Shown here: piece after piece, positions 9,890 through 19,269 of the stretch
Position numbering within the stretch: the first letter of the stretch is position 1
Layout: each line of letters begins with the position of its first letter
From: Prado023 sp963777855
GTDB taxonomy: Bacteria; Actinomycetota; Actinomycetes; S36-B12; CAIYMF01
Direction: 5' to 3'
NCBI GenBank assembly: GCA_963777855.1
Contig: CAVZRW010000011.1
Location: forward strand, 186,001-250,000
Length of the DNA stretch: 64,000 bases
The notes under the pieces: generated by a model
What the model was told of the DNA's origin: nothing
Seen by the model: the letters and a program-made list of their open reading frames with translations, nothing else
Databases searched by the model: none
Made by a program: the position numbers and the translations under genes

Positions 9890-11338
9890 ATGTCGACCCA
9901 TCACCCGGAAGTGGGCAACTTCGCCGGACGCCTCGCGAGGATGGGTCAGGCGATCGATGACTGGATGGCCTCCGACATGCCCGACGCTCTGGCCTCGGAG
10001 GTCGACTGGGCCGCTGCCCTCTCGGGGCCCGTCCCCGAGCAGGGCATCGGGGCGGATGCCACGATCGAGGAGTTCCTGCGGCTCATCGCCGCCCACCCCC
10101 AGCGGCTGACCTCCCCGACGTCGTGGGGATGGATCACCACCGGCCCGACGACGGTCCCCGCCGCGGTGGCTGCCGGCGGGATGGTCCTCGCGCCACAGCG
10201 CCAGACCCTCTCGGCGTTCCACCAGGTCGAGGAGGTCTCGCTCGACTGGCTGGCGTCCGTGTGCGGCCTGGCCCCGCACATGCGCGGGGTCTACTCCAGC
10301 GGCGGCTCCACCGCGAACCTCGTCGCCCTCGGCGCGGCCCGCCAGCATGCTCTCGAGCAGGCGGGGTACGACGCCTCCGACCAGGGCCTCGACGGTCGTC
10401 GGCTGGGCATCTACACCTCGACCCAGGCCCACCACACCGTGCAGCGCTCGGCGGGGGTTCTCGGGATCGGCCGCTCCAGCGTGCGCGCCGTCCCGGTCGA
10501 CGCCGAGCGCCGGATGGACCTCGGTGCGCTGGCCGCCGTCCTGGATCACGATCGGCGCGCGGGGGTCCTGCCTGTGGCCGTGGTCGCCGCGGCCGGCACG
10601 ACGAACACCGGCACGATCGACCCGCTGCGCGGCGCCGGCGACCTGGCCCGGGCCTACGGGGCGTGGTTCCACGTCGACGGCGCCTACGGGCTGCCCGGGA
10701 TCCTCGACGAGCGGGTCGCGGCGCTCTACGACGGCCTGGAGCTGGCCGACTCGGCGATCACCGACCCGCACAAGTGGCTGGGCGCCCCGGTGGGAGTGGG
10801 GGCCACGTTCGTGCGCGATCGCGCGATCCTGCATCGGGCCTTCACCCAGGAGCCGGCCGACTACCTCGAGGGCGCGTTCGCCACCGACGACGTGCAGTCC
10901 CAGCTGGACAGCATGGGCGTGCCGTACTTCGACTTCGGGGTCGAGCTCTCCGCACCGCCGCGCGGGGTGATGGTCTGGGCGATCCTGCGCGAGCTCGGCG
11001 TCGAGGGCCTGCGCGCGCGCATCGTGGCCGACAACGACTTCGCCCGGTACGTGGCGCAGCGCGCCCACGAGCACCCACGCCTGGAGGTGCTGGCCGAGCC
11101 GGTCCTGTCGATCTGCGGGTTCCGCTACCGCACCGGAGCCCCGGCCGACTGGGACGCGGTGAACTCCATGATCCTGCGCCGCCTGGCCCGCGAGACGCCC
11201 ATCGTGGTGAGTTCCACCTTCGTGGACGGCAGCTTCGTGCTGCGGCCCTGCTTCATCAACGCCCGCACCACCACCGCCCACGTCGACGAGTTCCTGGAGC
11301 AGGTGGTCCGCTTCGGCGACGACCTCGCCCCCGCCTGA
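9890..11338 (+). CDS. Pyridoxal-phosphate-dependent group II decarboxylase
   Basis: A 482-residue cytoplasmic enzyme of the aromatic-amino-acid/glutamate decarboxylase fold type I. Lys295 in DPHKWLG is the Schiff-base lysine, and FHVDGAYGLP shortly before it holds the Asp that contacts the cofactor ring nitrogen. The SSGGSTANLVAL stretch near residue 140 binds phosphate. A His-His pair in TQAHHTVQR (about residue 182) fits the ring-stacking His. The substrate (DOPA, tryptophan, 2,4-diaminobutyrate or another) cannot be decided. The gene begins 71 bases after recQ on the same strand. Length and motifs are typical for the family. Confidence 0.87.
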   Translation: MSTHHPEVGNFAGRLARMGQAIDDWMASDMPDALASEVDWAAALSGPVPEQGIGADATIEEFLRLIAAHPQRLTSPTSWGWITTGPTTVPAAVAAGGMVLAPQRQTLSAFHQVEEVSLDWLASVCGLAPHMRGVYSSGGSTANLVALGAARQHALEQAGYDASDQGLDGRRLGIYTSTQAHHTVQRSAGVLGIGRSSVRAVPVDAERRMDLGALAAVLDHDRRAGVLPVAVVAAAGTTNTGTIDPLRGAGDLARAYGAWFHVDGAYGLPGILDERVAALYDGLELADSAITDPHKWLGAPVGVGATFVRDRAILHRAFTQEPADYLEGAFATDDVQSQLDSMGVPYFDFGVELSAPPRGVMVWAILRELGVEGLRARIVADNDFARYVAQRAHEHPRLEVLAEPVLSICGFRYRTGAPADWDAVNSMILRRLARETPIVVSSTFVDGSFVLRPCFINARTTTAHVDEFLEQVVRFGDDLAPA

Positions 11339-11444
11339 TCGACCCGCGCCCGGGGGCTGACACGCCCGGTGGCGAGGGCTAGTTTGTGGGCCATGCACCC
11401 CAGGTGGGATGCATGCAGGTCCTGCCGGCTTCTAGGGGGTCGCC

Positions 11445-13838
11445 GTGCGCGCATCTCGTCCTGACATCGCGGGAACACACCGGATGCGCGTCGCGTTCAG
11501 CGCGCTGCTCATGGTGCTGACCGGGCTCGTCGTCCCGGCGGCCTCACCTGTTGCGGCTGCCCCGGCCCAGGGCTGGCTGGGGGTGGCGGGCGTGCAGGCC
11601 CTGCTCAACGCGTCGCCGGACGGCGTACCCGGACACTTCCTGACGGTCCTGGGTGGGCCCACCGCGGCCCAGCAGGCGCCGACGGACCTCCCGCTGACGG
11701 TGCTCAGCGTCGTTCCCGATGCCGGGCCGGCGGGTGCGCTGCTGCTGGTCCGCCTCGACCTCACCGACCCCGCCATGGCCAGGATCGGCAACATCGCCGC
11801 GGGCATGAGCGGCTCGCCGGTGCTGGTGCGTGTCGCCGGCGTCGACAAGGTGGTGGGCGCCCTGAGCTACGGCGACAGCTTCACCACCGACGGGCTGGCC
11901 CTGGCGACCCCGATCGAGGACATGCGCTCGGTCGAGGGCGCGGGGCTGACCTCCAGCGCCGTGGCGGCGGTGTCGACTCCGCGGCCGATCCCGCCGATCA
12001 CTGTCGGCGGTCGCACGATCTCCCGCGTGGTCGTCGACGTCCCCGGCGCCTCAGCCCGGTCCGGGTCGCGGTCGATGACGGCCACCGAGCCGGGCACCGC
12101 CCACTTCACGCCGCTGCTGGGGATCCAGATCGGTGGTCTCCCTGCGCAGAGCCGGGCCTATCGCCGCTTGGCGAGCGCTGCCGTGAGCCACGGCCTGCGC
12201 GTGCTGACTCCGCACGGCAGTGGACCGGCCGGGTCGGCCGCGGGGTTCCAGACCCCGCTGGTGCCGGGCGCCTCGGCAGGCACCTTCTTCTCCCTCGGGG
12301 ACCTGCCGGTCGGCGGTGTCGGCACCGTGACGTACACGACCACCGACGGTGGGGTGGTGGCCTTCGGCCACCCGCTGCTGTGGAGCGGAGCGACGGCGGC
12401 GTTCTTCACGAATGCGTGGATCGACGGGGTGTGGAGCAGCACGCTCGGCTCGTACAAGCTCGGCTCGCCCTCGGCCGTGCGCGGAACCCTCGTGCAGGAC
12501 CGCGCCGCGGGCGTCGGGGCGCGACTCGACAAGGCTCCCGCGGCCGTCACGCTGACCTCCTCGGCCTCGGTCACCAGCCCGGGTCGCGTGGCCACCCGCA
12601 CGGGGGTGACGCGGATCGCCCCGATCACGTTCGCCACCTGGTTGCGCTCCGACCTGCCCGCCACTGCGGCCGACCAGCCGGTGCTGCGCGCCGCCGACGC
12701 CGGGACGATGCCCGGGTCGGCGGCCACCACCATGACGATCACCGTGTCCGACGGCGTGCGTGACCACAGGATCCACCGGACGAACCTGTACGACGACGGC
12801 GACGACGTGCTGTGGCAGCCCGGGCTCGAGGTGTACGACGCCCTCGAGGCGGTCCTCGCCAACCCGAATGGCACGACCCCGGCCCAGGTCAAGGCGATTG
12901 CCCTGACCACGAAGGTCACCTCGACCCGGGCGCGGGCCACGATCCTCGGGATCACGGGGCCGGCGCTGCGGACCGGGGCGAACACCCTCACCGTGCTGGT
13001 GAGGGCCTACGGGTCGACCGACACCCGGAAGGTGCCCGTCACGCTGACCATCCCCGAGGGCATGCCGGTGCGCGGTGTCGTCTCGGCCAAGCCGGGTTCG
13101 GACGTGGAGGTCACGCTGGACGGCGGCTCGCTCGGGGCACTCGTCGCCAGCCTGAACGGCGCTCCCGCGAACTCCGACATCGTCGTGTCCTTCCAGCCTG
13201 AGGACCTCGACCTGGCGCCGGTGCGGGCCGTGGCCCGCACAGCCCACGTGATCCAGGGGTCCATCGACGCAGCCACCTCGGCCATCACGCTGGCGCCGTC
13301 GGCCGTCCGGATCACCGCGGGCCAGCGCCTGATCCTTCGCGGGGTCGTGGATCGCGCCCTTTCCGGGGACACGGTCCGGGTGGAACGGCAGACCCGGGGC
13401 TCGTCCACGTGGCAGAGCGTGGACCCGGCCGTCCCCTTGACCATCGTCGATGAGCAGGCCGGGTTCGAGGTCACCGACCAGCCGATGTTCAACTCCACCT
13501 ACCGGGTCAGCTACCCGGGGTCCGGCGGGACTGTGCTGGGCAGCTCGGCCGCGGCAGAGGTCGCTGTCCGGGGTGCCGTCACGGTGCGGGGCTCCCGTAC
13601 CACCCGCGGGTTCCGCCTCACGGCGGTGGTCACCCCGGCCAAGGCCGGGTCGAAGGTCACCTTCGAACGGCTTCGCCATGGCACGTGGCGCTCGATCAAG
13701 GCCGTCCGGACCAGTTCCGCGGGGCGGGCCAGCTACACGTGGCGCGTCGGCAAGGGCACGTACACCGTGCGGGCCCGCCTCTCCGGCTCCACCGCCCTGA
13801 CCGGCAACGCGTCGCGGACGATCACCCTGCGGCGGTAG
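11445..13838 (+). CDS. Secreted SpoIVB/S55-peptidase-like protein with C-terminal Ig-like domains
   Basis: A 797-residue exported protein. The GTG start at 11445 is preceded by agggggt; Met14 is an alternative. A hydrophobic signal segment (about residues 14-38) ends at an Ala-rich cleavage region. Residues 44-130 contain the S55 hallmark MSGSPV (121-126) with Ser124 as presumed nucleophile, and VVAFGHPLLWSG at about residue 305 resembles the conserved C-terminal Gly-His motif of SpoIVB peptidases. From about 640 onward the chain is beta-rich, Thr/Ser/Arg repeats resembling cell-surface Ig or SH3-like modules (VTFERLRHGTWRSIKAVRT). It could act on cell-envelope proteins; a catalytically inactive structural role is possible. 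Confidence 0.75.
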   Translation: MRASRPDIAGTHRMRVAFSALLMVLTGLVVPAASPVAAAPAQGWLGVAGVQALLNASPDGVPGHFLTVLGGPTAAQQAPTDLPLTVLSVVPDAGPAGALLLVRLDLTDPAMARIGNIAAGMSGSPVLVRVAGVDKVVGALSYGDSFTTDGLALATPIEDMRSVEGAGLTSSAVAAVSTPRPIPPITVGGRTISRVVVDVPGASARSGSRSMTATEPGTAHFTPLLGIQIGGLPAQSRAYRRLASAAVSHGLRVLTPHGSGPAGSAAGFQTPLVPGASAGTFFSLGDLPVGGVGTVTYTTTDGGVVAFGHPLLWSGATAAFFTNAWIDGVWSSTLGSYKLGSPSAVRGTLVQDRAAGVGARLDKAPAAVTLTSSASVTSPGRVATRTGVTRIAPITFATWLRSDLPATAADQPVLRAADAGTMPGSAATTMTITVSDGVRDHRIHRTNLYDDGDDVLWQPGLEVYDALEAVLANPNGTTPAQVKAIALTTKVTSTRARATILGITGPALRTGANTLTVLVRAYGSTDTRKVPVTLTIPEGMPVRGVVSAKPGSDVEVTLDGGSLGALVASLNGAPANSDIVVSFQPEDLDLAPVRAVARTAHVIQGSIDAATSAITLAPSAVRITAGQRLILRGVVDRALSGDTVRVERQTRGSSTWQSVDPAVPLTIVDEQAGFEVTDQPMFNSTYRVSYPGSGGTVLGSSAAAEVAVRGAVTVRGSRTTRGFRLTAVVTPAKAGSKVTFERLRHGTWRSIKAVRTSSAGRASYTWRVGKGTYTVRARLSGSTALTGNASRTITLRR

Positions 13839-13978
13839 CCGAGCACCGCGCCGGCTGGAGGGGAGGTGGGAGGGCCGAGGAATCGGCCATCGGCGGTCCT
13901 GAGGGTGGGGAGTTCGACGAGCCCCGCGGGAGTTGCGTGCCAATCGAGGCTCCTGTGGCCGGCGGTGAGGAGTCCGTG

Positions 13979-14190
13979 ATGAATCCGTCCATCGAGCCGG
14001 GGTGGTACGCCGACCCGAGTTCCAGCAAGGGACGTACCGGATCACCCAGTCCGGGAGCCAGGCGACCATCGAGGAGTACACCCCCGGACTGGGCCTGACC
14101 GCGAACGGCACTGGGACGGTCGACGGGAACGTGGCCTCGTTCGCCTTCGCCGCGGCGAACGGGAGCCCCTGCCCGGTAGCGTCTGCGGGC
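13979..14190 (+). pseudogene. Remnant of a DUF2510-type protein
   Basis: An ATG at 13979 has a good gaggag leader and begins MNPSIEPGWYADPSSSKG, which is the DUF2510 signature (PGWYxDP). The frame then breaks, and one frame over the sequence reads GTYRITQSGSQATIEEYTPG followed by a TGTVDG-type beta segment, which looks like the distal, lipocalin-like half of such a protein. The coding sense ends around 14170, where it runs without a stop into the next gene. Only a short N-terminus and part of a second domain remain, so a deletion plus frameshift is inferred. A short, unusual but intact gene cannot be excluded. Confidence 0.4.
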
Positions 14191-15150
14191 ATGACGATCC
14201 CCGAGCCGTTGCGGGCGTGGTTGCTCGATTCGGACCCCGCCCTTCGCTGGCAGGTGCAGCGGGATCTGCTGGGCGAGACGCCCGAGGTGTGGCAGGCCAC
14301 CCGGGCCCGCGTGGCCCAGGAGGGCTTCGGGGCCCGGCTGCTGGCGTTGCAGGATCCCGACGGGCAGTGGGCCGGGGGTGCCTACTTCCCGGCCGGGTTC
14401 GACTTCGCCGACCAGGCCTCCGGGCAGCCGTGGACAGCGACGACCTGGACGCTGAACACACTGCGCGACTGGGGGCTGGACAGCGCCGCGCTGGCGGGAA
14501 CCGCCGAGTTGCTCTCGCGGAACAGTCGCTGGGAGTACGACCAGCTGCCCTACTGGGGCGGCGAGGTCGACTGCTGCATCAACGCCTACACGCTGGCCAA
14601 CGGCACCTGGCTGGGCGCTGACGTGGCCAGCCTGCCGCCCTGGTTCGCCGACCATCAGCTCGAGGACGGCGGCTGGAACTGCCTGTGGGTGGAGGGCGCG
14701 ACCCGCTCGTCGTTCCACTCCACCCTCAACTCGCTCATCGGCCTGCTGGCCCACGAGTCGGCCACCGGCGACAGCTCGTTGCGCGAGACGCGTACGCGCG
14801 GCGAGGAGTACCTCCTGTCGCGCCGGCTGCTGTACCGGGCATCGGACGGCAGCGTGGTGGGGCCCTGGGCGAGGATGTTCTCCTCGCCGATCCGGTGGCA
14901 CTACAGCGCGCTGAAGGCCCTGGACTACTTCCGTGCCGCCGCCGGCCATGACGGCGCGGCGCCGGACCCGCGCATGGCCGACGCGATCGACGTGGTGCGG
15001 GCCGCCCGTCGGCCCGACGGCTCCTGGGTGAACGCGCACGTGTTCGACGGTGCCCAGTGGTTCCCGATCGATGTCCCCGAGGGTGAACCGTCGAAGTGGC
15101 TCACGCTGTACGGCACCCGCGTGCTCCAGTGGTGGGACGAGTCCCGGTAG
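14191..15150 (+). CDS. Squalene-cyclase/terpenoid-cyclase-like alpha-alpha barrel protein
   Basis: A 319-residue protein with repeated QxxDGxW-type motifs of the terpenoid cyclase/prenyltransferase toroid: LQDPDGQWAGGAYFP (about 52-66), HQLEDGGWNCLW (about 156-167) and ARRPDGSWVNAH near the C-terminus. There is no DXDD or DCTAE cyclase motif and the chain is about half the length of squalene-hopene cyclase, so it is probably a single barrel of the type often called squalene cyclase-like or prenyltransferase-like, with unknown chemistry. The start ATG 14191 is chosen because the conserved region begins there; the in-frame upstream extension is the DUF2510 remnant. Confidence 0.7.
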   Translation: MTIPEPLRAWLLDSDPALRWQVQRDLLGETPEVWQATRARVAQEGFGARLLALQDPDGQWAGGAYFPAGFDFADQASGQPWTATTWTLNTLRDWGLDSAALAGTAELLSRNSRWEYDQLPYWGGEVDCCINAYTLANGTWLGADVASLPPWFADHQLEDGGWNCLWVEGATRSSFHSTLNSLIGLLAHESATGDSSLRETRTRGEEYLLSRRLLYRASDGSVVGPWARMFSSPIRWHYSALKALDYFRAAAGHDGAAPDPRMADAIDVVRAARRPDGSWVNAHVFDGAQWFPIDVPEGEPSKWLTLYGTRVLQWWDESR

Positions 15151-15192
15151 GCGTGCCGGGCCGGTGGCGGCCCGCCGGGAGCATACGTGGGA

Positions 15193-17424
15193 CTACGACC
15201 GCGTGCTACTGACCCGGATGATCGGCCGCGGTGCGCGGGGAGTCCGGACCGGGCGTGGCGCGGGGAACGCCGCGTTGTACTCGTCGCGGGCGCGCAACCA
15301 CGCCAGCTGGGGGTCGGTGGTCCGCCACGTCGCGAGGTCGGGGGTGGCATCCGCGTAGCGCAGGTGCGTGATGGCCCTGGTTGCCCAGGTGGGGGCGTCC
15401 GGGTCGGGGGCAGCGGCCGGTCCGGGGGCCAGGGGCTGGCTCGAGGCGAAGTAGCAAGCGGCCTGGTAGGCCTCGAACGGGGTCCGCACGGCCTCGTGGA
15501 TGGCGGGGTCGACGGGGGGCGTAACCCCCTGGCGCGTGGCGCTCCAGCCCAGGATCGTGACCCGATGCTCGATTGCCTGGGCGAACTCCCGGGCCGCAGG
15601 TGCGGCGTTGACGGCGACGTGAGCGCGGGTATCGACCAGCGCCGCGTACATGGCCTCGGTGCCCAGGGCGGCCCGTCTGGCCTGCGCGGTGGGGAAGTCA
15701 GCCACTGGGGTGCCGTCGTCGGCCAGGTACCCGAGGTTGATCGCGACCGAGACCCGGCTGACCATCGCACGCAGGACCAGCGGCTCGAGCCCGGTTCGGG
15801 GGCGTCCTGTGGTCGGGTCGAGACCCTCCTTCTCGATGAATCGCTCCAGCCAGGCGAGGTAGGCCCTGAGCTCGGCGGGGTTCGTGGAGGTCCGGTACCG
15901 GAAGTTCCAGAGCGCCTGCTGGGCCAGGAGGTTGCCCGGATCGGTGGTGACGGCGCGGGCGAGCAGCGCGGTACCCGCATCGGTGCGCGACAGGTCGGTG
16001 GTGGCAACGTAGTGCCAGCCGACGCCGCGCCACTGGGTCGCTCCGGCCAGGCCGTCGATCGCCATCCCGTCCCTGAGGGCCATCAGCGCGGCGGCGGCGT
16101 CCATGCGCAGCAGGTCGGGGGCGCGCTTCGGCTCGCCCTCCGAGCCGGCGCCCAGGTGCAGCTGCTCCCGGTCGACCAGCTCCCGGCCCACCATCCGACC
16201 GTTGCGGGTCACGGTCACCGTGTGCAGGTCCGCACCGGCGATCTCGACCCGCACCTGCCAGGGGTTCGTCGGTGCCAGCAGTTGCGCCACCCGGTAGGCC
16301 AGGGCCGCCAGCCGCCCCTCGGGCGTGGTGGAGAGCCCGGCGGTGGCCAGGCTCGTGGTGTCGGCACCGTGCGAGACCTCCAGGCCCGACGGCGGGGTTG
16401 CCCCAGGTCGAACAGCAGCGCAGCCACGTGCGCCGAGGCAGCGCGGTCCTCGTCGCCGTCGCCGTTCATCACGCTCACGGCGACGCTTCGCCCCTGGCTC
16501 CAGGCCCACGCCAGCAGGAAGGCGCCGAGCAGTCCACACAGCACGGCGGCCACGACACCCCATGGCCAGTACTGGCTGGTCGTCCACCCGCCCCACGCGG
16601 CGGTGCCCACCAGGGCGGCCGCGGCCAGCAGCAGCCAGCCCACCACCGCCTTGGTCTGCCGGCTCATGGGATCGATCGACGCCAGGCCGCCGGAGAAGTC
16701 GATCCAGCCGATGAACAGCCGGGCCAGGGTCAGCAGCACCAGCACGATCACCAGGGCGGCGATCGCCAGGTCGACAAAGGGCTCGATCACGGACGTGTAC
16801 GTGTCGTCCCACGACGCGGCGAGCTTCTGGGGGCCGGACTTCGTGTCCGCGGCTGCCAGAGCCTGGGCCGTCTCGTTCTCCGAGTCGCAGGCCAGGGCGG
16901 CGTCGAGGTACGCCTGCGCCAGGGGCGAGGCCTGGGACGAAGGGGCAGCGCAGGTCTGCTTCTTCAGGGCGTCCTGCGCGTCGGTCAGCGCCGTCGTCGC
17001 ATCCTGCACGGGGTCCGGCGACTGGCTGGGCTTCGATCTCGGGCTCGCCGAGGGTGAGGCACTCGCCTGGGCCGCGGCCAGGTTGGCGCTGGCCGCGTCG
17101 ATGTCGGCTGCCAGCGGGACCTGGTCGGCGAGCTGCTGGGCCAGGGCGATGCGCCTGAGGGCCTCGTTGCGCTCGCTGGAGCACGAGGCATCGGGGGAGT
17201 CCGGTGCCGGTGCGTACCGCCGGCGCGGTGGTCGCCGAGGCGCCCCGCAGACCGTCGATCAGGCTCAGCGCCTGCTGGGGCAGGGCCGCGTTGTTCAGTG
17301 ACCCGGCCTGCGAGCAGACCGTGTCGACCTCCGTGGCCAGCGACGGCGCCGCAGCCGCGCCGCTGACGAGCAGGGCGCCGGTCCACGCGGCGATGACCAG
17401 GGATCGTGTGCGGGTCCGCCGCAC
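15193..17424 (-). pseudogene. Secreted/multi-TM protein with helical C-terminal domain, two compensating frameshifts
   Basis: No single frame encodes the whole protein. The N-terminus (from GTG/ATG at 17424) has a signal peptide, SLVIAAWTGALLVSGAAAAP, and a Cys-containing helical segment. Around 17205-17225 the coding sense moves to another frame, which continues with a long helix (ALRRIALAQQLADQVPLAAD), a Ser/Pro-rich linker and three transmembrane helices (about 16500-16780 on the plus-strand coordinates). Around 16395-16410 it returns to the first frame and runs to 15193 as about 400 helical residues (GRLAALAYRVAQLLAPTNPW onward) resembling TPR-like arrays. The shifts are +1 then -1. This is either one functional gene with two sequencing indels or a decaying gene. 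I do not recognise the family. Confidence 0.6.
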
Positions 17425-17626
17425 GGCTTCGGGGGGTCCGGTGCTCGCATGCGTCGCACCCCCTCCGCTGCCGTGTGCGTGGGTGAATGATGGCGCGCCG
17501 GCGGGCGGGTGTCCACGATCCGGCGCAGGCCGTGACCGGTGCTCAGTCGTTCGTTGTGGAGGATGGTGATCACTGAGCGGTGGGCCGACGGCGCGCGTAT
17601 CGTGTCAGCATGAGGAGGTGACCGCC

Positions 17627-18244
17627 ATGGATCGGTCGCCAGACGTCGAGCAGCATGGCACGAGCGAGACGGAGGCCGTCATCAACCTGCGCCCGGACCC
17701 CGACACAATCCGGGCCATCCACGATGAGGCCTTGGATCAGCAGGCGAGACTGTGCTTGGCTGGGCCGTCCCGAAGGAACCGAGCCGCTTGCGCCGGTGGA
17801 TGGGCAGCGCCTGAGCCCGTAGGGGCGAGGTCCGGAGTCGTTCCGCAAGCCCGCCAGATCGACTACGGAGTTGTCGCCCGGTGCATCCGCTCGCACGCAT
17901 CCCAGACGAGGCCTCGCTCCTCCGGAGTCAATTCTGCGGCCCGCTGTTCCACCACCCACGCGATCCGGTCCAAGTCGAAGAGGATCCAGGGGGTGAGGCG
18001 TGCGTCGGGCCGCCACTCACTCGATACGGTCATACTTCCCATGGACTCGAGAGTACGCCCGTGCAGGGGGTGCGACAGGGTCAACTGGCCCTGCGCGTGG
18101 CGCGCACGTCCCCAACCGGGCGGTGTGCGGCAGCAGATCGGCAAGGTGAGGGGCAAGGTCGTCTTCGGGTCGACGAAGGACAACATGGCCACACTGCCTT
18201 TCGAAGGTCATCGCGCTGCGCGTGGCGAGGTGGACAGGCGGTAG
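17627..18244 (+). CDS. Hypothetical protein, reliable only at its N-terminus
   Basis: The ATG at 17627 has a very strong gaggaggtgacc leader. The first 45 residues (MDRSPDVEQHGTSETEAV...RAIHDEALDQQARLCLAG) look like genuine coding sequence. Beyond about 17770 the frame becomes Arg/Ser/Pro-rich and runs antisense to another candidate small gene, so the gene may be truncated or frameshifted there. There are no domains or membrane segments that I recognise. An alternative reading is a short 45-60 residue peptide gene whose end has been altered. Confidence 0.3.
   Translation: MDRSPDVEQHGTSETEAVINLRPDPDTIRAIHDEALDQQARLCLAGPSRRNRAACAGGWAAPEPVGARSGVVPQARQIDYGVVARCIRSHASQTRPRSSGVNSAARCSTTHAIRSKSKRIQGVRRASGRHSLDTVILPMDSRVRPCRGCDRVNWPCAWRARPQPGGVRQQIGKVRGKVVFGSTKDNMATLPFEGHRAARGEVDRR
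17863..18042 (-). CDS. Small hypothetical protein (59 aa)
   Basis: From ATG 18042 the chain reads MGSMTVSSEWRPDARLTPW, then ILFDLDRIAWVVEQRAAELTP and a short acidic/basic tail; it is amphipathic and soluble. Composition (aromatic and acidic residues balanced with Arg) is more protein-like than the opposite strand over the same bases. The Shine-Dalgarno sequence is weak, and an ATG nine bases further in (18033) is an alternative. It has no recognised domain. Overlap with the plus-strand hypothetical frame means at most one of the two is fully real here. Confidence 0.4.
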   Translation of the reverse strand: MGSMTVSSEWRPDARLTPWILFDLDRIAWVVEQRAAELTPEERGLVWDACERMHRATTP

Positions 18245-18293
18245 ATGAGGAGCGACCCCTGCCTGCGTCGTCGCAGGTCAGGGGCCCGGTCGT

Positions 18294-18380
18294 TGGTGTC
18301 CGAGGGGGGACTTGAACCCCCATGCCCGTGAGGGCACTAGCACCTCAAGCTAGCGCGTCTGCCTATTCCGCCACCCGGAC
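18294..18380 (-). tRNA. tRNA-Leu (anticodon GAG)
   Basis: Read on the minus strand from 18380, the seven-base acceptor arm gtccggg pairs with ctcggac, a long variable arm typical of tRNA-Leu is present (gtgccctcacgggcat), and the T-loop has ggttcaagtcc. The anticodon loop ttgaggt gives GAG, reading CUC/CUU. CCA is encoded at 18294-18296. The gene lies between the small hypothetical genes and the VKOR gene. Confidence 0.95.
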
Positions 18381-18465
18381 GTGGACCTCCCGCGTGCACT
18401 GGCGGGAAGCGACTGAAGGATAGCAAGCGTCCCCGCCGATCCACCAATCCCGACCGCGGCCGGGC

Positions 18466-19122
18466 TCACAGCGCGATGCCGATGACCAGCATCCCGGCGA
18501 TCAGCACGGCCCAGCCCGCCACGATCACTGCATCGAGGCCCGAGTGGCTCAGCGTGCGGACGAACCCGGCCGCACCGGCCGAGCCTGCGGGCACATCCAC
18601 GGCTGCCATCCGCACCGAGGCCAGAACGATCGCCAGCACGCACGCCGCGCAGATCGCGCAGAACGGGCACAGCGAGCCGATCGCGAAGGCCACCTGCTGC
18701 ATGTACCAGGTGAGGAACGCGGCGAAGAACAGGGCCAGGCCCACGAGCACGAACCGGAAGGGGCGCGGGAACCAACTGCCCATCACGCCGGCAAGGCCGG
18801 CGGAGGCGAACATCGCGAAGAGCACGATCCCGATGGCTGCGTTGGGCGGGCCGAGCACGGAGGACTGCGGCGCCAGGAGGACGGGGGTGCAGCCGATCTG
18901 CGCGTTCACGTCGCACAGCGCGGCGCTGCCCGGGTCCTTGAGCAGGGCGATCTTCTCGACGACGGTGGTCATGCCCGAGGCGATCCCGAGCAGTGCCGTC
19001 ACGAGCATCACCCACCACCACCCGCGACCCGGGGTGGCCTGTGGCGCAGCGGGATCGGGGTCGTGCTGGGGGAGCGGGTCGGAGTCGTAGTCGGGGTCAG
19101 CGCTGCCCAGGGTGATGCTCAT
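18466..19122 (-). CDS. Vitamin K epoxide reductase (VKOR) family protein
   Basis: A 218-residue membrane oxidoreductase that reoxidises a periplasmic thiol-disulfide oxidant using quinone; actinobacteria generally use VKOR in place of DsbB. The two essential Cys pairs are present: Cys70 and Cys78 in the loop ALCDVNAQIGCTP, and Cys152/Cys155 in the CPFC motif at the start of a transmembrane helix. Four to five hydrophobic helices surround them, after an acidic Pro/Asp-rich N-terminal tail of about 33 residues. The ATG at 19122 is preferred over an upstream GTG/ATG (19164) whose extension is Arg-rich. No fused or adjacent thioredoxin/DsbA partner is in the window. Confidence 0.9.
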   Translation of the reverse strand: MSITLGSADPDYDSDPLPQHDPDPAAPQATPGRGWWWVMLVTALLGIASGMTTVVEKIALLKDPGSAALCDVNAQIGCTPVLLAPQSSVLGPPNAAIGIVLFAMFASAGLAGVMGSWFPRPFRFVLVGLALFFAAFLTWYMQQVAFAIGSLCPFCAICAACVLAIVLASVRMAAVDVPAGSAGAAGFVRTLSHSGLDAVIVAGWAVLIAGMLVIGIAL

Positions 19123-19269
19123 GTGTCCATCGTCGGACCGTGCGCGCACCCGGCTCAGGGCCATTGGGCCCGAACGGCCCGGCCGCCGGGCCCGACCTCA
19201 CGGTGCGGCCGCGGGCGCCGCGTACGCCCACGACGACCCTCGAGGTCGGCGGGCCGCGCCGACGGCGTC

